Of a stretch of DNA of 25,983 nt, positions 1 to 10,914 are shown one piece after another. Within the stretch, counting starts at the first letter, position 1. Every line of letters begins with the position of its first letter. Below the pieces are notes generated by a model that was not told where the DNA came from, did not search any database, and saw only the letters and a program-made list of their open reading frames with translations. Both the position numbers and the translations under genes were made by a program. This stretch comes from Gnetum montanum (lineage: Eukaryota; Streptophyta; Gnetopsida; Gnetales; Gnetaceae): assembly GCA_015680685.1 (NCBI GenBank), contig MNCI01034697.1:1078050-1104032 (forward strand), in the 5' to 3' direction.

Positions 1-567
1 CCTATGCTAAGAGAGGAAAGGGTGAAGAGACTAAGTAACTAACTTTCACTAACTAAGCTTTAATCGTCCTAGCATCAGTATTTGTTCCCACTTGCCGTAC
101 ACACCCTGAACCATGCAATGCTACTGGGATTACCAAACGCTATTCGTTACTGGGTTACCAAGCGTAGCACACATGCTCTAAGCGGTCGTACTGAATACAC
201 TTAACTAGGAGAGTTGAGGGTTGAGAGAGATTAATTATCTAAGAAAGCAATTAAGCATTTAACATTAATTAATTCCTATTTAGCTTAGTCCACATGCTGC
301 AAGGTTTATCAGAAATTTCATCTTTATTTCCATACACAAATGTGTGCTTAGGTATAATTTGCTTGAATAAAGATCCGTTCACTTTGAGACTCCTATTGTG
401 GACACATGGAAATTAATCTATCTCTGGAATGGTAAAACTACCAGAGTTGAGCTAAGGGTCTAGATCTAGATGAGGAAACAAGGGAAAGCCACCTCTTATT
501 TATAGACAAGGCGACGGGCTACGATATCGCGTACGCGATATCATGGATACGATATCACATCCCATCA
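1..567 (-). mobile_element. Partial LTR of the GATATC family, minus strand
   Basis: Read on the minus strand this begins TGATGGGATG at 567, like the LTRs at 12387 and 17934 (TGATGGGAC). It then shows GATATC palindromes (520-560), a TATA box (TATAAATA, reverse complement at 497-504), the CTCTGG/CCAGAG stem (423-446) and a polyadenylation signal (AATAAA, reverse complement at 323-328). Two copies of the 'ACTGGGNTTACCAAGCG' repeat lie at 121-175. It runs off the left edge, so its 3' end is unseen. No polypurine tract precedes its 5' end, so it is either a solo LTR or the 5' LTR of an element extending leftwards. In detail it resembles the LTRs of element B more than the adjacent plus-strand LTR. 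Confidence 0.8.
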
Positions 568-1442
568 GAATTTCTCTTCTATGTTGATAAAAAATTTGAT
601 GTAAATGACTACAATATCATATCCATAATATCATAGATGTGATATCATAGCTTAATATAGAATGCCACAGATACTATGTAGTGGACCATAGTCATATCTA
701 TAAATACGAGCCTACTCTCGTATGAAGGGAAATATTTTTCCTAATCCTTAATAAAATTCTTGTAGTTTGTTTTCTTAAACTTAGAGTTAGCTGTGAATGC
801 TTGTAGTGTAGTGAATTATAGTTGTATGAAATCTTTATTCAAGTGGATTGTTCCTCGACACAACACATAATTGGCAATAAAGATTGAGATTGTTCTTCAT
901 CATTGTAGCATTTTACATGGAATAGATTTACATTTCTGTCATTTACTTTTACTTTTTCATTTACATTTCCTATGTTATTTCCTATCCCAGCATTCATTAA
1001 TATGGATAGAATAAGTATGACTAGTTTTAAGCATAAAGTATAGTTGTTTAGTAATTTGATAATGACTTTACTTGATTCACTTAGTAGTAAAGTTACTTGG
1101 TAATCCTAGTAACAATTACATCAACCCAGGATAAGAGCTTATCACCAATAGTCTATAACAGCTTTGTATTTTCATTGTCCTTAATTAGTAGAATTCATAC
1201 TCATTTCACTATAGTTACTGTTGGTATACTTAGAGTCCTATAACATCACCTGATCATATACCTTACTAAGAGTTAAACCATATATTCTGCACTTCACTAA
1301 TAATAAGTGAGAAGACAATGATCATGAACTTATCATTAACTTACTAGTATACTTATATTGTCCATCCACATTTTATGATCTAGTCGTATGTGAACACTTG
1401 TGACTTATATGATTAAGTATTGGAATTCTCTATTGCCCATCA
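568..1442 (+). mobile_element. Old LTR (element D) of the GATATC family, 5' LTR
   Basis: A diverged LTR whose landmarks match the younger copies: degenerate GATATC repeats (610-655), TATA box CTATAAATAC (698-707), polyadenylation signal AATAAA (876-881), a '...CCCATCA' end at 1442, and a primer-binding site one base later. Almost all CpG has become TpG or CpA, so this is one of the oldest copies. Around the polyadenylation signal it is closest to the solo LTR at 20394 and the LTR at 22674. The 5' boundary is uncertain by about 20 bases because the minus-strand LTR abuts it and may have been inserted near its start. Confidence 0.75.
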
Positions 1443-1443
1443 C

Positions 1444-1461
1444 TGGCATCATTGCTAGGGA
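1444..1461 (+). other. Decayed primer-binding site, tRNA-Asp type (element D)
   Basis: TGGCATCATTGCTAGGGA lies one base after the LTR end. Against TGGCGCCGTTGCCGGGGA, the complement of the plant tRNA-Asp 3' end used by Athila-type elements, it differs at five sites, all C-to-T or G-to-A. That is the pattern of methylcytosine deamination. The one-base gap to the LTR is the same as in element B. Confidence 0.75.
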
Positions 1462-1585
1462 TGTATTAATGTTTGCTACTTAGTTGATTCTAGCATAGTT
1501 CTTTATATCAAGTATTATTAAGCTTATCTTTCATACACTTAAAATAATCTCTAAATACACATACTTGGGCATTAATAGACCTAAA

Positions 1586-3990
1586 ATGAATTCTATACAT
1601 AAAGTCAAATATCCACATTTTGTTGACCTTAATGAAAATAATAACATAAACTATAATGAAGATAAATGAAGGGAACCAATGCAAACTAGAATATCATATG
1701 CTCATGTTGATTCTTTTTACCCTAATTTTACATTCATTTTCCACTAGAATGAATAGTTTAGATGGAGAGACTTACAAGGAAATATTATCTTGTCACCTAA
1801 TCCTTCAGCACCATCTATGCTCCAACAAGCTCTATTGTAATCAAGTCTTAGCCATGCATAAGAAGGACACCAAGTTACCAAGAACATCATCATTACAAAA
1901 AAACAAAAGAGTTCCATAAACAATCATTATTACAAAAAAGAAAAATATATCACACAAAGTTGAAAAGTCTCATAATGTTCTTAGATCAAATTCTCAATCA
2001 CCACTTCTAGATACTAAAGATCTTGTGAAGTTAAAATTACATTCAAATATTGTAAAGACTAGTAGAAGAGATAAGGTAGACTCTAGACTTTGAAGTAATT
2101 CAATGTCTAAGATCTCCAATAGATTCAGAAGAGCTAAATCATGGGGTCATAAAAGGAGAATGGGCCAACTATTCTTCATGTCCTTCATCCTCTTCATCAC
2201 ACTCATTAGTGGACTCTGATAAGGAAGGATAAAGATAAAAGAATCATGATAAGGAAAGAAGAGTGAAACCTAATTGATACACCAACAAAAGAAGATATCC
2301 TAATGAGGAAGAAGATAATGAAGAAGACAAAGAAAAGGAACCTAGGCAAGAGAGAAGAGAACATTATGAGCATCAGATAGATCACTACTATAATAGAGAT
2401 TATGATCCCAAAGTCAATGAAGAGCTCCTATTGGCCACTTCAAGCATGATCAACATCAGATAAGTAGTGTACATACCAACTAGACACCTAATGGATATTT
2501 GCTTTAAGCGACTTGATAAAAATAACATTCCAAAGTGATACAATATAGATTCATAGCACTATCTTCAAGCATTTCATGATGCTTGTGCCCTATAGAACAT
2601 AGAATTGATTGGAGGAAATTACAATTATTTTCTAGAACACTCAATAAGGAGAAAGAGATATAGTGTAGATTCTTAGAACTAGAATCTATTAGAATATGGA
2701 ATACCATGTTGGAGGTTTTCAATGATAAATATCAAACCTATTCAAGAGTGTCAAATTTTAGAGAAAAAATACAAGGATGGAAGTAGGGGATACATGTATT
2801 CCTTTCTTTCATCCTTGTATTTTTTCTATACAACAATGGATAGATATTATTCATTAGTACATTGAAGCCCACGTCATAGATTTCTCAAACTGAACAACTG
2901 CGGCATACTATTGATGAGTTAAGAAATAAAATGAGAGAGACTCTTGTATGCTCAAGGAAGATTGTTTGAGACTATAGCCCATCAAATCTAATGGTTACCA
3001 TATCAAGTGGAAAAAAGAAGAAGAGTTATATAAAATAAAGTCAATTAAAGAGTATAATAAAGATGTGAGAATTTGAGAGACACAAAAAGAGGAAACCATG
3101 AAAGACATGCTTTGGAAAAAAACTCTACCCATACAAAAATTGATAAAATACATTGTAGCCAAGGTAGAGAAAATGTGGGAGTCTATAAATGAAAAGTTTG
3201 TAATAGGACTCAAGATAATAGAAGAGAAGATTGAACAAGAATCTATCAAGAATAAGAACAAGAAAAAGAAGAGGAATAATGGATGTGGAAATTACAAAAA
3301 TGAAGAAAACTTTTCTATTGTAAAAGAGGTTATAGACTCAAGTTCAAAAGAAAAAAATGGATGCAATATGTGTCAATACAAATATCCTAAGATATTTTTT
3401 CCTGTTATGGCCCATTTACAAGAGTCTAAGGCATAGGTACTTAATTCAAAATATGTTAGAAGGAAAATGCCCAAAATATTACCATATCCATAAGGTAATT
3501 TCAAACATTCTTATCAAAACCCATACTATCCTAGCAAGGCTTATTTTCAACCACAAGAGTAATACTAGTAGTAGTACCAACAACGATAGTTGTGATAAAT
3601 GCCATTGCCAAGGCAAGAATATCTACATCAATAACCAAATCCTTATGGATACTATATCCAACATCCTATATCTTCAAGTAGTACCTTGTTCCTGCTTCTT
3701 CTCATTACTAACAAGTTGAATGTCATCAGCCTATGATCCCTTACATGAAATCATAATTCTACATGTCTCAACCAACTATAGGTCACTCTCATCAGGCTTC
3801 TTATCCTCTATCACTCGTATTACCACTAATGATGCAAGGAGAATTGCCAACATAACCATAGTAGAAAAGTGTTACTAGGGTAGTTAGTATGCAAGGAGAC
3901 ATAATAACTAGTAGCGAATCAAGAGAAAAGAGACATCCTTTCATTAAGACAAGTCTAGAAAAGGTTCGAAGGATGGGAATTTCATCCAAT
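1586..3990 (+). pseudogene. gag: gag pseudogene of element D (Athila-like Ty3/gypsy)
   Basis: This is a heavily decayed copy of the gag at 13454-15818. The ATG at 1586 lies exactly 111 nt before the segment encoding YAHVDSFYPNFTFIFH, the same distance as from the ATG to YTHPDEYIPNFTFILH in element B. Further matches are the gag core (2510-2990; FHDACAL and NDKYQTYSRVS recur), a lysine-rich linker (3098-3330; KTLPIQKL matches LPIQKL), a degraded zinc knuckle (3362-3400; CNMCQYKYP, with His and the last Cys lost) and a Tyr/Pro/Gln-rich tail (LPYP about 3480, NPYGYY about 3640). Many stops and frameshifts make it nonfunctional. Two early stops (1754, 1838) coincide with stops in element B. The end is approximate, set from the length of the B copy. 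It encoded the capsid/nucleocapsid precursor. Confidence 0.8.
2762..2827. repeat. 66-bp near-perfect palindrome inside the decayed gag
   Basis: The outer 18 bases of each arm (2762-2779 and 2810-2827) are exact reverse complements. The 30-base centre continues the pairing with few mismatches down to the central ATACATGTAT (2790-2799). The left arm is ordinary gag sequence. Most of the right arm has no counterpart in the homologous gag of element B, so it looks like a local templated inversion. Confidence 0.85.
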
Positions 3991-4066
3991 TCTACTCCTC
4001 CTACATCAAGTCCTCAAGCATCATGCTTTAGACATCAACAAAAAAGAATCTACGAACTATCATTGG
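3991..4066. other. Decayed sequence between gag D and chromovirus LTR, no gene seen
   Basis: This short stretch should lie just past the end of gag in element D. It has stops in all useful frames and no recognisable motif. It ends where the proposed chromovirus LTR begins (TGTAGGG at 4067). Confidence 0.4.
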
Positions 4067-4930
4067 TGTAGGGATACCTTTTTTGAGCCCCATTTTCATC
4101 CCTATAGGTGGTCAATTGTAGGGTTTGAAAGTGGGTAGATGTCATAGAGGTCAAGAAGACATCTTTTCCAAGAGTTAAGTTGGCATAGGATATGTCTCAA
4201 GTGACTAGAAGGCATCTTATTTAGCAAGGAGATGTCTCATTCTAGCTAGAGATGTCTCTAGTAATATATCTCTTCTAGCTAGGAGATGTCACCTCAGAAG
4301 GAGATGTCTTAGATAAATAGGATATTTCTTTCATAGGCCAAAGATGTTTTGCATAAGTTTTAGATTTTTTGAAGAGATGTATTATTGAGCTTATAGATAT
4401 CTCGTATGATCGGGGAGAGTTCTAACTTAGCAACTCCAAGTTTGAAAATAGCCAAAAAAGATGAAAATAAGATGGAAATAGGAGGAAATCTCCAAGTTGA
4501 GAATAGTGAATGTTTTCCTAGGATTCTTCTCTTAAATGTAATAATATAGTTGTGTGTTTTCATATTTTGTCAAGAGATGACAAGAGATTTGAGGAGAGGA
4601 GAGTTTTATTATGAGAGATTGCATGAGTATGTATGTATCCTTGTGGTCAATTGGGACTTTGGCCATTGTAGCTCTCAATTTTTGTGTAGTGTGTGATATC
4701 ATTCTTATTTTTGTGGAAGACATATCATTTGGTTGTGCTTTCCATTAAGGAAAATTATTGTGTGGTTGTAGGGTCTCATGCTTTTCAATATTATTGAGTG
4801 TGCAATTTTGTTGTGTAAAGATAGCTAGTTTTTCTTATTTTCTAGTAAATTAAATTATCTTCATATATTTTGGATTTATTGTATGCTTGAAGAATTAAGG
4901 AAAATGGAGTGATCCTACTCTAGAAATACA
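4067..4930 (+). mobile_element. 5' LTR of chromovirus E
   Basis: Proposed from TGTA at 4067 to TACA at 4930, a matching terminal inverted repeat, followed directly by a PBS-like site and a gag-like start (MAPKKK). An alternative start is TGTAGGG at 4117. The 5' half (4135-4350) holds many degenerate copies of AGATGTCT or its reverse complement, which look like U3 regulatory repeats. No matching 3' LTR is visible in this window, so the boundaries rest on the TG/CA ends and the PBS only. Confidence 0.55.
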
Positions 4931-4941
4931 AGCATTAGAGC
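4931..4941 (+). other. Primer-binding site of chromovirus E, initiator-Met tRNA type, decayed
   Basis: AGCATTAGAGC, followed by ATAGGTT, resembles the standard GGTATCAGAGC used by chromoviruses. The differences are three transitions. It lies immediately after the TACA LTR end. Confidence 0.5.
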
Positions 4942-4991
4942 ATAGGTTGATTATTGTTTGGAATTTTATTGTAGCTTTTTGTCAATTTCAA

Positions 4992-7900
4992 ATGGCTCCT
5001 AAGAAGAAATAGGTTCAAGCCCTAAATAGAAACATGGAAAGCATGAAATCTATGTTTTAGCTAATGGCTGCATAATTGGATGAGATCTATATCAAGGTAG
5101 ATACAAATATCTATCCCAACCATATTCAAACTCATGATGATTATGAGCATTCACTGGAAATGTACATTCATGGGAAATGTAAATAGAGGAGATCATCTTG
5201 CAAGAAAATTGTTATTTCATATTAAGACTAGATGGTTTCTCAATGAGAAATTGATTCATATTTTAATTAATGAGGGAGCCCAAGAAAATGTTATTTCATC
5301 TAGGGAAGTTGCTAAATTGGGTTTAGAGACAAATCCTCATCCTAGAGCTTACAAGGTACATTGGTTATCAAGAGATTTCTCTTAAGAGCTAAGAGAATAA
5401 TGTGTCTTAAAATTTAGAATTGGGAGTTATCATGAGGTTGTGAAATGTGATGTGCTACTAATTGATTTTTTTGACATAATTATTGAAAGAACTTGGAATT
5501 TTGATAATGATGCTTAATTTGATAGAGCAAGAAATGTGTGGAGTGTAGTGAGACCTAATGAAATCCATGAGTTGATTTCTATTATAGTTGTATAAGTGAG
5601 ACATCAAAGCCCACTTAATGCTTCCTTAGTGTTTCTAGGAGAAATGAAATATATTAAGAAACATGATGAAGCTAGTTTTGGTTTTTTTGTTGTATCAACC
5701 ATTGTCTCTAGTACTCATGTTGTACATGTAGAAATTCCAACAGATGTGTTAGGCTTGAAGGAGCAATTTTCTAAGGTGTTCAAAATGGAATTGGATGGAT
5801 TTCCACTAATGAGAAATATATAGTACCAAATTAGCTTCAACCCTAGTGCTAACATTCCAAATAAGAGAGTATATAAGATGGCACCAAATCAATGGACAAA
5901 ATGGTAAATCTAATTAGAGGAGTTACTTGCAAATGGCTTCATGAGAGAATTCATTTCACCTTGTGTAATTTAAGTAGTAATTATGCCAAAGAAGAATAGT
6001 GATGAATGAAGAATGTTAATTGATTGAGGATAGTAAACAAGATAAAAGTGAGGTTCAGGTTTCTTATTCCAAGGATCAATGATATTCTTGATGTCCTTAC
6101 CAATGTAGAAGTCTTTAGCAAAATTGATTTAATGAGTGGATATCATCAAATTTGGATTAGTCCTTGTGATGAAGGAAAGAAAACTTTCAAAACCCCAAAT
6201 GAATTATTTGAATGTTTGGTGATGCAATTTGAGCTTACAAATTTACCTACTACATTCTTGAAATTGATACATGTTGTACTCAAAGAATTGATGTGTAAGA
6301 GTTGTATTATCTTCCTTAATGATGTTTTGGTGTAAACTTCTAAGGAGGAAGAGTACTTGAATCACTTGAGGATAGTGTGTCTTAAATTGGAAGAGGCATA
6401 TTTGGTGATCAATGTAAAGAAAAGGCATGTCTTCAAGAGGGAGACCACATATTTGGGACATGTAATTTCTAAAATCAAATTTAGATGGAATTTACCAAGG
6501 TAAGGGCTATTACAGATTGGACAACTTCTAAAAATGTTGGGAAGATAAAGATCATTTATTGGTTTAGCAAGTTTTTATTAGAGGTTCATAAAATATTTCT
6601 GTGGCATATCTTGGCCTATGTTTGTTTTGCTGAAGAGAAATAAAGATTTTAGGTGAGGCGATGAAACCCAAGAAGCTTTGACTTGTTAAAGATAAAACCA
6701 ATGTTCGCAATACTAGATTTTCAAAAGCTTTTTCAAGTGGAGATGGATGTAAGTGGACATACCATTGGAGGGGTACTTTCACAAACAATAGGCCTATTGC
6801 TTTCATGTTAGAAAAGTTAAATAAGTCAAGGAAAAAATACAGCCTATATGAGAAGGATTTGTATGCTATTATTCAAGCAATCAAGCATTAAAGGTATTAC
6901 TTATTGTCCAATGAGTTCACTTTGATGACATATAATAAAGCACTTTAGTTTCTCCATTCCTAAAAGAAGTTGAGTGCTAAACATATGAAGTGGATTGTAC
7001 AATTACAAGGGCTCAATTTTTTCTTCAAGCACAAAAGTGAGAAAATATATACGATGACTAATGCATTCTCTAGGATACATGTGGTAAATTTTAGTGTGCA
7101 TCATGTGGAAGATATGAATGATTTTGTTGATTTGTATGAACATGATTCACATTTTCAGCAAGTTTGGAGAAACGCCAATGAACCATTATTGAGAGTGATA
7201 GACTAATGAAGGGACTATCATATTCAAGATGAACTATTATTCAAGAATGGGGAGATATGTGTTTCCAATTGTAATTTTAGTAGAAAACTTTTGGTTAAAA
7301 AGCACTGTGATGGCATGGAAGGTCATCTGGGTAGACATAAAACATTGGAACTTGCAAGTAGGCACTATTTTTGGCTAGGAATGACATATAAAGTTTCCAA
7401 ATATGTGAAGGAGTGTTTATCATGGTAGAAATTTAGAGGAGAAAAAGGAATGGACAGACATTATATGCCCTTGCTAATTCCAAAGGGTTCATGGAAAGGT
7501 CTATCAATGGACTTTGGGAGTGGGATTCCAAAGACCAAAAGTGAGAATGATGCTATCTTCATTGTGGTGGACAAGTTCTCCAAGATTACACATTTCATTC
7601 TGTACAAAATGGTGAGTGATACTTCTCTTGTTGCAAATTCATTTCTTTGGCATGTTATGAAGTTACATGAAATTCCTTGGAATATTATTAGTGATAGAGA
7701 CTTCAAGTTCACTAGTCATTTGTTAAGGTTCCTTTAAAAAATTTTGGAGATAAAGTTGAATTTCTCTAGTGTATATCATCAATAATCTGATGGAAAAACC
7801 AAAGTGGTGAATAAGTCTTTGCTAAATATTTTGAGGTGTTTATGTGATGGAAAACCTAATAGGTGGGAAAATTTGGTGTCATATTGAATTTTCCTTCAAT

Positions 7901-8577
7901 AATGTTTTTCATATTGCTATTGTTAAGAGCCCATTTAAGGTAGATTATGATTTTTGTCCAAAGATGGTGCACAATGTAAGGAGCTTGGATGGAGAAGCTT
8001 AACTAGCTACTAATTTTGTACAAGAGATGAGGGATTTTCATGTGTAAGTGAAGGCTAATCTTAAGAAGAAGGTTGAAGAGATAGTCATCATGAGGAATGA
8101 GGATAAGCAAAATCCTAAATTTACTATTGGTGATTTAGTTTGGATTCACTTGAAGAAGAAGAGACCGAGAGGTGTTAACTTATCAAATTTAAAAGCTAAG
8201 AAGATGAGTCCTTTTAGGATAAAGACTAAAATTAATTATAATGCTTTTAAAATTGACTTACCAAATGATGGGAGTATGTGTTTTATGCTTAATGTTATAG
8301 ATCTTGTGCATTACCATGGATCGGTAGATGATAAAACCATGGAGGGTAGCATCAATGATTTGAATAAGGGTATTGACAAGTCCAAGACTTTAATGGAGAG
8401 GAAGGTAATTATACTTAAGAAGAGAGAGAAGGTTCCAATACTCATGAAGTAAAAAGGCATGAGTACTTGATCCATTAGAAGGGTCAAACTATTGATGATG
8501 TTGTATGGATCCATGAGATAAAACTTGCTGTGAGGGATTATCACAACCTAAGAATTTACAGAGGTTTAGTTATTTAA
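4992..8577 (+). pseudogene. pol: gag-pol pseudogene of a Ty3/gypsy chromovirus (element E)
   Basis: A gag stub starts at 4992 (MAPKKK then a stop). Most of gag is deleted and the sequence passes straight into the protease (about 5200-5385, LINEGAQENVIS; the active-site Asp is Asn). The order is then: linker HPRAYKVHWLSRD; RT (5740-6335; VFSKIDLMSGYHQIWISP, and the catalytic box reads FLND instead of F-x-D-D); RNase H (6725-7100; EMDVSGHTIGGVL, HKSEKIYTMTNAFSR); integrase zinc region (about 7290-7435); integrase core (7450-7830; LSMDFGSGIP, IISDRDFKFTS, third catalytic Glu now Lys in SDGKTKVVN); GPY/F module (8110-8320; FTIGDLVWIHLKKKRPRG); and a chromodomain in another frame (8458-8577; HEYLIH, KGQTIDDVVWIHEIK). 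Stops and frameshifts run throughout. The domain order and terminal chromodomain place it among plant chromoviruses. I do not assign the clade. Confidence 0.9.
8458..8577 (+). pseudogene. Chromodomain remnant at the end of the chromovirus polyprotein
   Basis: In a frame shifted from the GPY/F module the sequence reads HEYLIH, a stop where Trp is usual, then KGQTIDDVVWIHEIKLA and a short helix. This matches the EYLVxWKG ... ATWEPE pattern of chromodomains, which target integration by binding histone tails. The Trp to stop change and the upstream frameshift show it is dead. Confidence 0.75.
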
Positions 8578-8710
8578 TTTAATGCATGTGATTAATTATT
8601 TAATGATGTTAGATACATTTCAATAGATTAGCTCTAATGTTCTTAGTTAAATCATAGTATTGTATTATTATTACTACTAATATTAGTATTACTATTATTG
8701 TTATTGCTGT
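8578..8710. repeat. AT-rich spacer with an imperfect ATT/ACT trinucleotide run
   Basis: No gene is visible. From about 8660 to 8710 the sequence is a run of TATTATTACTACTAATATTA-like triplets, an imperfect microsatellite. A chromovirus PPT and 3' LTR would be expected here but neither is recognisable. Confidence 0.6.
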
Positions 8711-9786
8711 TGTTGAGGATCAAGGACTTAAAAGGGGGTTCAATAAGTTCTCCAATTAAAATTTCTGTAACCACCAAAATCAAAGATAATTTTTATGTGG
8801 TTCTACAACTTTGGTACATTCACACTTAGAGGGTAGAATCTGTGCACACCTTGAGACTTTGTTTCTTCAAAATGTGGTTTGAAGGGCACCACATCCTTTA
8901 CAAGATTTGAGCTCTGCTCTATAGTATTTTAACAATATGAAATCATTCAACCTTGCAAGGTTCCAATAAGCTCAAAATGTGTTTTTAATGATTCCACAAC
9001 CTTTACAAACATGAGCTTCACTCTAGAATATTTTGTCATGCAAGGTCTTAACAAGCTTAATGAAGATGCCTTCTTGCAAGAAGCACATCAACCCTACAGG
9101 GCTACAAAAAGAAAGAAAAAGAATAAGGAAGGCGTATAACTTGATTTAGATATCCCTTGCACTTGAGGCTCAATACAAGAAAACAATCAAATGATGATAT
9201 AATGAAGAACAAAGAAAAATTCTCTTAGAGTAGCTAATGATGGATCTTTCAATTAACAGTGCTTGCTTAAATCCCAAGATTTTCACATCGTCTTATATCC
9301 TCAAAGTTTCTAGAAACTACTTGTAATTTGTGCAACAACTATCAAATGACTATTATAGATGTCTACTTCAATGAAAAGATGTCTAATTGTGACTAGCTTC
9401 AATGCAGGAGAGATATCTACTTGAAGATGTAGATGTCTACTATGAGATGTCTTCCAATAGACATCTACTATTCTAGATAGACATCCTTTGTTTTAGTGAG
9501 ACATCTATCTTTCAAAGAAAATTTGAGATCTAAAGCATTTCTTTGGCCTTTTGACTTCTTGACAACCATTGGAACATCTTCATTTGGCTCATAGACTTTG
9601 TTAACATCCACATTGTTATCTTATCCTCTTTAGTTTTCATTTCATCATTGTAGCTCCCATTTTTAAAGTCTGTCTATTTGAATTCCTTTGTTGATTAACT
9701 CTCTTATGGTCTTGCAAGATCACAATCACACACACAACCTACATTCTACATTTTCTTTAAGATTTTGATATACCAAAAGGTCAACA
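8711..9786 (-). mobile_element. LTR of a minus-strand element, probably Ty1/copia
   Basis: On the minus strand it starts TGTTGA (9786) and ends TCAACA (8711), an exact 6-bp terminal inverted repeat. It is preceded by a purine tract reading AAAAAAGGGGAGAT. The phrase 'caccaaaaaaggggagat' before TGTTGA is the usual junction of plant Ty1/copia internal DNA with its 3' LTR, so this should be the 3' LTR of an element whose body lies to the right. Copies of AGATGTCT and its complement cluster at 9357-9505. No gene is seen inside. Confidence 0.7.
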
Positions 9787-9800
9787 ATCTCCCCTTTTTT
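9787..9800 (-). other. Polypurine tract of the minus-strand copia-type element
   Basis: Read on the minus strand this is AAAAAAGGGGAGAT, directly before the TGTTGA end of the LTR. It primes plus-strand synthesis in LTR elements. Confidence 0.7.
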
Positions 9801-10914
9801 GGTGATGTCCAAACCTTAAGAAAATGGATTAGTATGTCTCATGATATATAATTTATTAAGCTAAGGATGATGCATATATGAAAAGCTATTTAAAATTTAT
9901 GCATCTTGTAACAATGATTTTAGAGGGCCAAGATATAACCTATGATGTACAACACATAGACATTAAATACAAAGAGTCATAATTAAAGCCTTGTGAATTA
10001 AATATAGCCATTAAGGATTTAAAGGCTGAGTAATGAAGATCAATTACCCTATCTCTATACCATTCACTGGATAGAAAGCATCAATGAGCCATATTTGTTT
10101 AAATAATCTAGAAGCCATTATTGTCATTCAACACTTAGGAAAAATACACAACATATGCTTATGTCCCAAACATCATATATAAAATTTGCTTCCTTTTTGG
10201 ACATCATCAAAAACAAACTTGGGCCTTAAAAACAAGAAGTTATATAAGGATGAAGCTCAACAATTAATCTCTAATAACAATGATCTTTGAACAAAAAAAA
10301 TTTAAGAAACCCTTATCAACATAAGGTAAAGCAATGTCATGACAAGGAGAGTAAATATAAATAGTGTTTTAGATCTAAAGATATCTACACACAAGAATGA
10401 TAATGTGGAATATTGTAAAAATAATACATATAAAAAAAACTGTTAAAGATAATCATACAATGTTTATCTAAGGAAATGCTCATTATACTTATCACATTTT
10501 CCATATTCAAAAGATAATATATAGTAATTCCAAGCCAAACAGAGTAAATAAATGCACACCTAATCTTTTAAGAAATAGATCAGATTTTAGAAGAGAGGTT
10601 AAAATAACATAGCTTGTCATATTAAATAAATCAAAAGATCAATCAAGGAAACTCCTAACCAAGATGTTCATGAAACAATAGCCATGTATATTTCAAGGTA
10701 GCTTAGAAAATCTCATCAATTGATTTTTAAGATTATCTTAGATGCTTTGTCAAGAGAGAGTGTGAGTACCTTTCTTACTCACATATACTATTAGTAGTGC
10801 TTGAGAGTTTTTAAGTGAGTATTGTTTAGCTCATTTTAGTAGTAAAGAACTTAAGTACATAAGAAAAATACATTCTTAACACATAAGACCTAAGATTGCC
10901 AACCCCACATTTCT
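9801..10914. other. AT-rich region without a recognisable gene
   Basis: Presumed truncated internal DNA of the minus-strand copia-type element, plus its junction with element A. No open frame of useful length, no protease, RT or integrase motif, and no second copy of the LTR at 8711 were found on either strand. The junction with the coiled-coil pseudogene lies near 10900. Confidence 0.5.

Noticed and set aside
520-560. GATATC palindromes as a CRISPR array or a replication origin
   Set aside because: The units are variable, without unique spacers, and always sit upstream of an LTR TATA box.
7461-7712. Minus-strand open frame opposite the integrase core
   Set aside because: It is the antisense of a recognisable integrase segment.
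8711-9786. Solo LTR interpretation of the copia-type LTR
   Set aside because: A polypurine tract and the usual internal phrase adjoin its U3 end, so it retains internal sequence and is not a simple solo LTR.
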